Assembly: GCA_016195825.1 (NCBI GenBank)
Contig: JACPYV010000025.1
Location: forward strand, 1-39,262
Direction of reading: 5' to 3'
Source: Burkholderiales bacterium
GTDB lineage: Bacteria; Pseudomonadota; Gammaproteobacteria; Burkholderiales; Burkholderiaceae_C
Length of the DNA: 39,262 nt
Both the position numbers and the translations under genes were made by a program. Position 1 is the first letter of the stretch, and each line of letters begins with the position of its first letter. Positions 1 through 6,120 of the stretch are shown here, in pieces. The notes under the pieces were generated by a model. The model saw only the letters and a program-made list of their open reading frames with translations, made no database searches and was not told where the DNA came from.

Positions 1-649
1 GATTCGTTCATCGACAGCCGGATCCACACGCTGACGCCGAGCAGCAGGATCGAGACGATGAACGGGATGCGCCAGCCCCAGTCGCCGAAGGTAGCCTCGC
101 CCATCGACGTGCGCGTGCCCAGGATCACCAGCAGGCTGAGGAACAGGCCCAGCGTGGCGGTGGTCTGGATCCACGAGGTGTAGGCACCGCGCTTGCCGCG
201 CGGCGCGTGCTCGGCCACGTAGGTGGCGGCACCGCCGTACTCACCGCCCAGGGCCAGGCCCTGCAGCAGGCGCAGGCCGACCAGGATGACCGGCGCAGCC
301 GCGCCGATGGTGGCGTAGGTGGGCAGCACGCCGACGATGAACGTCGACAGACCCATGATCAGGATGGTGACCAGGAAGGTGTACTTGCGGCCGATCATGT
401 CGCCGAGGCGGCCGAACACCAGCGCGCCGAAGGGGCGCACGATGAAACCGGCCGCGAAGGCCATCAGCGACGCGATGAACGCAGCCTGGGGGTCCAGACC
501 CGCGAAGAACTGCTTGGCGATGATCGGTGCCAGCGAGCCGTAGAGGTAGAAGTCGTACCACTCGAACACCGTGCCCAGCGAGGAGGCGAAGATGACCTTC
601 TTCTCCTCTTTGGTCATCGGCGTGGCGGCCGTCGAAGTCGCAGTTGCCA
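1..649 (-). CDS. MHS-family MFS transporter (5' part, cut by window edge)
   Basis: The first 216 codons of a major facilitator permease of the metabolite:H+ symporter (MHS) type; the rest lies beyond base 1. The N-terminus carries the MHS hallmark FEWYDFYLYG in the first membrane segment, then the loop motif RLGDMIGRK between helices 2 and 3, and GEYGGAATYVAEHAPRGKRG after helix 4. Family members import organic acids, proline/betaine or aromatic acids with protons across the inner membrane; the substrate cannot be told from this part. The ATG at 649 is preceded by GGAGA at suitable spacing. A phased CTGA repeat (719-756) lies about 70-107 bases upstream and may be its control region. Family assignment is firm, substrate unknown. 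Confidence 0.93.
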
Positions 650-718
650 TTGATATGTCTCCGTCAGTTGTCGGGCCGTCCCACGGTCGACCCTCGCTGC
701 GGACTATTCAGCCGGCCT

Positions 719-756
719 CTGACCCTGTTCTGACGCGAGTCTGAATCGAGGCTGAC
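719..756. promoter_or_regulatory. Four CTGA(C/A) motifs at exact 11-bp spacing
   Basis: CTGAC, CTGAC, CTGAA and CTGAC begin at 719, 730, 741 and 752, each exactly 11 bases apart. Direct repeats with an 11-bp period are the usual target form of OmpR/PhoB-type response regulators. The array sits upstream of the MHS transporter start (649). The regulator is not identified; the role is inferred from spacing alone. Confidence 0.4.
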
Positions 757-878
757 AAACTCCGCAGGAACCCGCGGTCAGCATTTCTCAATGCGAGATC
801 AGATGGTGCTCGCGGGTAAATCCCGAGACGGTTTGCGTCAGGCTGGGACGAGGTGCGTCCCTCGGTGAGACAGCGCGT

Positions 879-1538
879 TCAGTGCTTGCGGGTGATGCCG
901 GGGCGGGGCTGCGCCGCCGACTCCCAGATGCCGCTGCGGAACCACGGGTCGCCGTCCAGCGCGGCGCGCAGCATGGGCAGCGCGTCCTGGCCCCAGAACA
1001 GCCGCCCGTCCAGCGCGATGGTGGGCACACCGAAGACACCCAGCGCGAGCGCCGCCTCGGTCTCGCCGCGCAGCCGCAGCTTGACGACCTCGCCAGCCGG
1101 GTCCTGCAACGGCGCAAGACGCTGGCCCAGCTCGACCAGGCGGACGGCATCGGCCGCGTCGGCGCCCGCACCACGCCAGACATGGTGGAAGAGCTGCTCG
1201 ACGACCCAGCGGCCGGGCGTGTCACCCGGCTGACCCTCGGGCGCGGCGCAGGCCCAGGCCAGGCGCAGCAGCGGCAGCGGGTTGAAGGGGTGCTGGGCCG
1301 GCGGGTCCAGCACGACGCCCTGGCGGTGCGCCAGCCAGGCCACTTGGCGGAAGGTCCAGCGCCGCTTGGCGTCGATCTCGGCCGGCCCCTTCTGCCCCAG
1401 TGCCTGCAGCAGCGCGGCGAACAGGATGGGCCGGTAGACGACCTCCACGCTGTGCCCGGCCAGTGCCTCGGGCAGCACCTCGAAGGCCAGCGCGGCATAG
1501 GGCGAGATGGGGTCGAAGTAGAAGGTCAGCTGCTTCAT
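879..1538 (-). CDS. 2-hydroxychromene-2-carboxylate isomerase-like protein (DsbA fold)
   Basis: A 219-residue thioredoxin-fold protein of the HCCA isomerase / kappa-class GST group. It opens with MKQLTFYFDPISPYAALAF, where the SPY (S-P-Y/F) segment replaces the CxxC of DsbA and supplies the catalytic serine for glutathione-dependent isomerisation. Near the C-terminus GVFGVPTIALDGRLFWGQD has the cis-proline (VPT) and the typical FWGQD ending. Known members act in naphthalene-type aromatic degradation, but many copies outside such clusters have unknown substrates, and no aromatic pathway genes are here. The ATG at 1538 was chosen because it overlaps the upstream DUF1289 stop as ATGA. It is the last gene of the minus-strand operon. 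Confidence 0.88.
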   Translation of the reverse strand: MKQLTFYFDPISPYAALAFEVLPEALAGHSVEVVYRPILFAALLQALGQKGPAEIDAKRRWTFRQVAWLAHRQGVVLDPPAQHPFNPLPLLRLAWACAAPEGQPGDTPGRWVVEQLFHHVWRGAGADAADAVRLVELGQRLAPLQDPAGEVVKLRLRGETEAALALGVFGVPTIALDGRLFWGQDALPMLRAALDGDPWFRSGIWESAAQPRPGITRKH

Positions 1539-1762
1539 CGATCCTGTCCCTCGCTGTGCGGCCAGGGCCCCAGCCACAGCCCATGGTGATGCAATTCGAC
1601 GCGTCGCTCGGGCAACTGGTCGAGGATGTGCCGCTGCAGGTCGGCGGGTGCGCCGCCCCAGCCGGCGATCTCATGGATGCTGCGCGCGCAGCCCCGGCAC
1701 CAGCCGCTGGCCGCGTCCATCTGGCAGACGTTGACACAAGGCGAGGTGACGGCGGGCTTCAT
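1535..1762 (-). CDS. DUF1289 small Cys-motif protein
   Basis: A 75-residue protein with the DUF1289 pattern: SPCVNVCQMD near the N-terminus (C-x3-C), then WCRGCARS (C-x2-C) and an EIAGWGG segment. The four cysteines suggest metal or Fe-S binding, though the biochemical role of this family is not established. It overlaps the YbaK-like gene upstream (1759-1762) and the isomerase downstream (1535-1538) by four bases each, so the three are very probably translated from one message. Small DUF1289 proteins often sit next to unrelated housekeeping genes, so the context says little about function. Confidence 0.85.
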   Translation of the reverse strand: MKPAVTSPCVNVCQMDAASGWCRGCARSIHEIAGWGGAPADLQRHILDQLPERRVELHHHGLWLGPWPHSEGQDR

Positions 1763-2271
1763 GCCTGCACCACGTCGACGACCGGCGCGCCGGTGAGCTT
1801 CTCCAGTTCGGCCGGCGTCAGCTTGAACACACCATTCGGATGCCCGGCAGCGGCCCAGATGATGTCGAAGCGGAACAGCTCGCGGTCGATGAAGAGCTGG
1901 GGTGGTGCGGCGCCATCGCTGGGAGCGAAGCCCGCGGGCGACACGCCACCGATGGAGAAGCCGGTCCGTGCCTTGACGAAATCGGCGTCAGCGCGACCCA
2001 GCGCGCCCGTGAGCGGCTTGAGCTTGGACTCGTCGACGCGCTTGTCGCCGGATGTGATGACCAGCACGGCCGCATCGTCGGCCTTGCGCCGGAACACGAC
2101 AGACTTGGCAATCTGGCCCAGCGTCACGCCCAGCGCGTCGGCCGCCTCCTGGGCGGTGCGGGCCGCGACGTCCAGCCACAGCGGCCGGTGCGGGTGGGCC
2201 TGCGCCTGCAGGGCGGCGCTGACGCGCTGGAAACCTTCGGGTCGGGTGTCGAGGGGACGGGATTCAGCCAT
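1759..2271 (-). CDS. YbaK/EbsC-type aminoacyl-tRNA deacylase
   Basis: A 170-residue single-domain protein of the YbaK/ProX editing family, which hydrolyses mischarged Cys-tRNA(Pro), Ala-tRNA(Pro) or related species in the cytoplasm. Family features visible are the conserved lysine in GQIAKSVVFRRK, the strand AVLVITSGDKRVDESKL, and the glycine loop FSIGGVSPAGF that lines the active site. The length matches stand-alone family members. The ATG at 2271 gives the full N-terminal helix. It lies 36 bases after the stop of the secreted protein gene and overlaps DUF1289 by ATGA. Which mischarged tRNA it edits cannot be told from sequence. Confidence 0.9.
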   Translation of the reverse strand: MAESRPLDTRPEGFQRVSAALQAQAHPHRPLWLDVAARTAQEAADALGVTLGQIAKSVVFRRKADDAAVLVITSGDKRVDESKLKPLTGALGRADADFVKARTGFSIGGVSPAGFAPSDGAAPPQLFIDRELFRFDIIWAAAGHPNGVFKLTPAELEKLTGAPVVDVVQA

Positions 2272-2307
2272 GGCCGCAATTGTGTCGCGGCGATGGCGCC
2301 ACGCACC

Positions 2308-2715
2308 TCAGTCGCGGTCCTTGCCCTTGCCGTGGCCATGCCCCTTGCCGTGGCCCTTGCCCTTGCCGCGGTCCTCGCCCTGATCGTTGTCGTACTGCGG
2401 GCGCTCGTAACGCTCCTGGTACCAGTCCTCGCGCACGAAATAGACCGGCACGCCACAGGCGTTGTACTTGGCGCAGTGCTTGGCCCAGTTCTTCTGGTGG
2501 CCCTGCGGGACGCGCATGTAGACGGGTTCCACACGGACCGGGCGGCGCTCCACCCAGACGGGCTCACGCATCATGACGGGCGGTGGCGCCGTCTGGCCGA
2601 TGTCGATGCGGCCGTAGAAGCCCGGCTGGCCGATCTGCACGGACACGCCCACGTCGGTGGCCCCGGCGGCGCCGGCAAGCAGCAATGCAGTCAACGCAAA
2701 GGCGATCTTCTTCAT
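2308..2715 (-). CDS. Secreted protein with Gly/Lys/His-rich tail
   Basis: A 135-residue protein of unknown function. It has a clear signal peptide (MKKIAFALTALLLAGAAGA). The mature part has a proline/valine-rich stretch, then KNWAKHCAKYNACGVPVYFVREDWYQERY with two cysteines and many aromatics, and ends in a low-complexity tail GKGKGHGKGHGHGKGKDRD. The histidines could bind metal and the lysines could contact anionic surfaces; both are inference. The ATG at 2715 was taken over an upstream in-frame start because the signal peptide begins there and AAGGAG precedes it. It follows the DUF3224 gene by 16 bases. Similar small exported proteins are, from memory, common in Burkholderiales. Confidence 0.8.
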   Translation of the reverse strand: MKKIAFALTALLLAGAAGATDVGVSVQIGQPGFYGRIDIGQTAPPPVMMREPVWVERRPVRVEPVYMRVPQGHQKNWAKHCAKYNACGVPVYFVREDWYQERYERPQYDNDQGEDRGKGKGHGKGHGHGKGKDRD

Positions 2716-2731
2716 GGTGTCTCCTTGGGGG

Positions 2732-3130
2732 TCAGGTTCCGGGCAGTGTGAACTCAAATTCGTAAAAATGCTGGTGGCCTTCGACGCGGATGCGCATGAT
2801 GCCGCTGAGGCCCGCCAGTTCGGCGGTGCCGGAATCCGGCACGACGGCGATGTCCAGCGACGGCTGGCCGCGCGTCATCAGGCCTCGGTGCACGAGCGCG
2901 AAGCTGCCCTCCCGGCCCTGCAGCGTGCCGGTTACCGTCTCCAGCGCCACATAGGCCGCCGAGCCGGGCACGCTGCCGTGCGTGGCCAGCATCTGGCCTG
3001 CGCCGCGGGCCACCAGGTCGCCGTGGTAGCGCTTGTCCAGCAGCATGCGACCCAGCGCTGGGCTGGCCGTCTCGGTCCCCTGGGGCGTCATGCCGACGCT
3101 GAATTCACCACTGATCGTCGTCGTCATCAC
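2732..3130 (-). CDS. DUF3224 family protein
   Basis: A 132-residue protein matching DUF3224, a small beta-barrel family of unknown role. Seen in the sequence: an N-terminal GEFSVGMTPQG segment, RMLLDKRYHGDLVARGAGQML, a conserved AYVALETVTGTLQGREGSFALVH stretch, and a C-terminal strand-rich GIMRIRVEGHQHFYEFEFTLP. No signal peptide or membrane segment, so it should be cytoplasmic. Its start overlaps the end of the first cyanophycinase-like gene by 26 bases, indicating cotranscription and possibly coupled translation. Nothing in the sequence shows an active site. Confidence 0.85.
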   Translation of the reverse strand: MMTTTISGEFSVGMTPQGTETASPALGRMLLDKRYHGDLVARGAGQMLATHGSVPGSAAYVALETVTGTLQGREGSFALVHRGLMTRGQPSLDIAVVPDSGTAELAGLSGIMRIRVEGHQHFYEFEFTLPGT

Positions 3131-4406
3131 CGTTCTCCCCGGAACCGCCGCGGCCGGTCAGCACCAATTCGACCACGGGCGGTGGCAACGCCGCCAGCGG
3201 CGTGAACAGCGGGTTGGCGACACGCACCGGCACCACGTCCAAGCGCGCCTGCAGCACCGTGTAGTCCTCACCGCCCAGCGTGGCACTGCACCAGCCCACC
3301 AGCCCGGGGCCGCGGTACAGACGGAACTCGAAACCCAGGTCGGGCGCCAGGTCGCCGGGCCGCGGGTTGGCGCGGTAGGCCAAGCCACGCACCTCGGGCG
3401 ACGGACCGTCGAGCAGATGCACCATCGCGCCGAGGATGCAGCCATCGCCGAGCATGTCGAGGAAGTAGCGGTCCGATTGCAGGCCGGGCTGGAAGCTGGC
3501 TGCCGCGGGATCGATGCACGGCTCGCGCAGCTTGTGCGCCGCGGGCGTCGTCATGCCGCTGGCGAGGTCGTGGCGGTCGCCGTGGTCCAGGTAGGAGAGC
3601 CGCGCGCCGCGCAGGTTGAAGGCGGGCAGCGTCACGTCGCTGGTCGCGTCGGCCAAGTCCACCAGCACGGCGCCGCTGCCGCCGATGACCTCCAGCTGCG
3701 TGCCCTGGATGACGACGGCAGCGTTCTCATCTACACCCAGGCCCAGGCGGCAGCCCAAGGCGTGCATGGCCGGAAGCAGGCGACCGATGCGACCGCGCTT
3801 CAGGAAATGCTGATCGATCAGCAGTTCCGGGGCGACGAAGCCCAGCCCCCGATCGTACTCCTGACCGACGCGCCACTGGCCCTTCAGCACGGCCAGGCTG
3901 TCCATCGCATCGCGGAACATCAGCCGGCTCATGACCGCCGCGCCGGCACTGGTGCCGGCGATGACCCCGCCCGCGGCGAACACGTCACGGATGGCTCCCA
4001 GCATGGCGGTGGGCCGGCCACCCGGCTGCAAGGTGTCGACGATGTACTCCTGCGACCCGCCGGAGAAGAACACCGCGCGGGACGCCGCGACGCGCGCGAT
4101 CACAGCAGGATCATTCAGCACCGCCTGCAGGTCCACGCCATCCAGATGAGGCGCGAGCGGGATGGCCTCGGCTCGTGCGCCGCAACGGTTCAGCGCGCTG
4201 ACGATCTGGGCGCCGATGCGCACGGGGTCGGCCGCCGCGGTCGGGAAGACCGCGATAGGCGAGCCCGCGCCGCCGGCTTCGTCGACGATGCGCTGCCAGA
4301 CGGCGTCGCTGCCCGCCTTGAGCGCACCGCCAATGACGATGACGGTGCCGGCGTGAGGGTGGATGTGCAAGATGGAGGCGTGGGCCGGGCGCCAGGCGCC
4401 CGGCAT
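3105..4406 (-). CDS. Cyanophycinase-like S51 peptidase, no signal peptide
   Basis: A 433-residue serine peptidase of family S51. Cyanophycinase cleaves cyanophycin (poly-Asp with Arg side chains) to beta-Asp-Arg dipeptides. Catalytic features are present: FFSGGSQE (about 113-120, oxyanion/substrate Gln), the nucleophile Ser153 in AGTSAGAAVMS, LIDQHFLKRGRIGRL and GLGVDENAAVVI. Canonical cyanophycinases are about 270-290 residues; this one has an extra C-terminal region of about 150 residues shared with the next gene upstream, so it is a distinct subfamily. It lacks a signal peptide and begins close to the catalytic core. The acidic end DDDDDQW overlaps DUF3224. The start is weakly supported because no good ribosome-binding site is visible. 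Confidence 0.87.
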   Translation of the reverse strand: MPGAWRPAHASILHIHPHAGTVIVIGGALKAGSDAVWQRIVDEAGGAGSPIAVFPTAAADPVRIGAQIVSALNRCGARAEAIPLAPHLDGVDLQAVLNDPAVIARVAASRAVFFSGGSQEYIVDTLQPGGRPTAMLGAIRDVFAAGGVIAGTSAGAAVMSRLMFRDAMDSLAVLKGQWRVGQEYDRGLGFVAPELLIDQHFLKRGRIGRLLPAMHALGCRLGLGVDENAAVVIQGTQLEVIGGSGAVLVDLADATSDVTLPAFNLRGARLSYLDHGDRHDLASGMTTPAAHKLREPCIDPAAASFQPGLQSDRYFLDMLGDGCILGAMVHLLDGPSPEVRGLAYRANPRPGDLAPDLGFEFRLYRGPGLVGWCSATLGGEDYTVLQARLDVVPVRVANPLFTPLAALPPPVVELVLTGRGGSGENGDDDDDQW

Positions 4407-4511
4407 GCTGGATTCACAAGACCGTCATCTTGGCACCGTCGGGCCGGCAGTTGCAGCGGGACATGCCCGAGGAAGCGCAACGCTCGTGACCAAACGCTGC
4501 CGCGGCGGCGG

Positions 4512-5951
4512 TCACTGCGGCGACGATGCCGGCGTCGCGGCGGCCGCCGGTCGGGGCGCTCCCGCCCAGCCGCCGTACAAGGGCATGGGTAGCCGCACGG
4601 GGCTGATGTCCAGGTAGAGATTGGTGACGGTGAACTGCTCGCCGCCGAACTCCTCGGTGCTCCAGCCCAGTGAGTCCGAGCCCTTGTAGAGGCGGAACAG
4701 GAAGCCCAGCTCGGCCAGCGGGTCGTTCTGGCGCGGCAGTACGTCGAAGGCCAGGCCCTTGACCTCCTTGCGCACGCTGTCGATGAGGCGGCTCATGGCG
4801 CCGGAAATCGTCGAGTCGCCCAGCATGTCCAGATGGAAGACCTCGTCCGTGTAATAGGGCTTGAAGTTGGGCGACTCGGCGTCATGCAACTCGCCACGCA
4901 GCTTGGGCGCGGACGGCGTCGTCGAGCGCGCCCGCATGTGGTAGCGGTCGCCATGCTCCAGGTAGGACAGGCGGGCGCCCTGCACGTTGAAGGCGTCGAG
5001 CGAGGCATCGCTGCGCGCCTCGGTCAGGTCGACCACCAGTGCGCCGCGGTCGCCGATGACCTCGATCTCATCGCCGCGAATGATGGCTGCAGTGTTCTCG
5101 TCCACGCCGAGGCCCAGCTTGTAGCCATTGGCCATCATCAACGGGATCATGCGGCCGAAGCGGCCGCGCTTGAGGAAGTGCTGGTCGACGAAGAGGTTCG
5201 GGCCGACGAAGCCCAGGCCGCGGTCCACCTGCTTGCCATCGACGAAGCGGCCCTTGAGGATGTTGATGACGCTGGGCGCGTCGCGGAACATGATGGTGCT
5301 CATGATGGCCGCGCCGGCCGACGTGCCGGCCACGACGCCGCCCTTGCGGTAGACGTCCCAGATCGCTTCCAGCATGGGCGTGCTCTGGCCGCCGGGCTGC
5401 AGCACGTCGACGATGCGCTCCTGAGTGCCGCCGGTGAAGAAGACGCCCTTGGCCGCCTTGACCTTGGCGATCAGCGCCGGGTCGCGCACCACCTTGCTCA
5501 GGTCCACCCACAGGAACTTGGGCGCGACCGGCAAGGCCTCGGCGATGGCGCCGCGACGCTGCAGCAGGTCCACGACCTGCTTGGCGCTGGCTTCGGGATC
5601 TTCACTGGCGGTGCCGAAAACGACGAAGCGTGCGCCCTTGCCGCCCGCGAGGTTGACGATGCGCTGCCAGACCTCCTCGTTGTCTGCCTTCAGCGCGCCG
5701 CCGATGGGCACGGCATAGCCGCGGATAGCGGGCTCGGGCTCGGGGATGGGCTGCAGCGCCGCCGATGACGCGGACGGCGCCGGCTTGGTGGTCACCGGCA
5801 GCGCGGCGCGCGGCGCCGAGGCTGCTGGCGATGGGCGCAGCAGCCTGAAGCCCTGCGGTGCGCTTGCGGCCGGTGCGGCCGTCGGCGGAGCCGCCTGCAC
5901 GCCCATGGCCACCGCCATTGCCGCCACACCAGCCCAGATCCATACCCTCAT
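4512..5951 (-). CDS. Exported cyanophycinase-like S51 peptidase
   Basis: A 479-residue paralogue of the next gene downstream. It begins with a signal peptide (MRVWIWAGVAAMAVAMGVQA) followed by an Ala/Pro-rich linker to about residue 75, so the enzyme is probably periplasmic or secreted. The core keeps FFTGGTQER, the nucleophile Ser211 in AGTSAGAAIMS, FVDQHFLKRGRFGRM and GLGVDENTAAII. The C-terminal extension (from about residue 330) aligns throughout with the paralogue, including GARLSYLEHGDR and LDMLGD. AGGAGG lies nine bases before the ATG at 5951, which rules out the earlier in-frame GTG at 5957. It faces a TonB-dependent receptor across a 169-base divergent region. The true substrate is unproven. 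Confidence 0.88.
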   Translation of the reverse strand: MRVWIWAGVAAMAVAMGVQAAPPTAAPAASAPQGFRLLRPSPAASAPRAALPVTTKPAPSASSAALQPIPEPEPAIRGYAVPIGGALKADNEEVWQRIVNLAGGKGARFVVFGTASEDPEASAKQVVDLLQRRGAIAEALPVAPKFLWVDLSKVVRDPALIAKVKAAKGVFFTGGTQERIVDVLQPGGQSTPMLEAIWDVYRKGGVVAGTSAGAAIMSTIMFRDAPSVINILKGRFVDGKQVDRGLGFVGPNLFVDQHFLKRGRFGRMIPLMMANGYKLGLGVDENTAAIIRGDEIEVIGDRGALVVDLTEARSDASLDAFNVQGARLSYLEHGDRYHMRARSTTPSAPKLRGELHDAESPNFKPYYTDEVFHLDMLGDSTISGAMSRLIDSVRKEVKGLAFDVLPRQNDPLAELGFLFRLYKGSDSLGWSTEEFGGEQFTVTNLYLDISPVRLPMPLYGGWAGAPRPAAAATPASSPQ

Positions 5952-6120
5952 GCCCACAACCCTCCTTGGTCAGACCGCGCATGATGACAGAGGCCGCATG
6001 ACGGATTCGCCCCTAATTCAGACGACGCAGGACGTGGCGTGCGCGAGACGAATCGCATCCAGGGGGTCCGATGCCTAGCGGGACCGTGCCTAGACTCGGC
6101 CGAACCACGGAGATCCGCCG
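5952..6120. promoter_or_regulatory. Divergent promoter region, peptidase / TonB receptor
   Basis: The 169 bases between two divergent start codons must hold promoters for both genes. On the plus strand a TGCCTAG repeat occurs twice about 18 bases apart near 6070-6095, with TAGACT as a possible -10 for the receptor, and a GGAGA ribosome-binding site before 6121. On the minus strand AAGGAGG precedes the peptidase start. No known operator was recognised. Confidence 0.4.
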
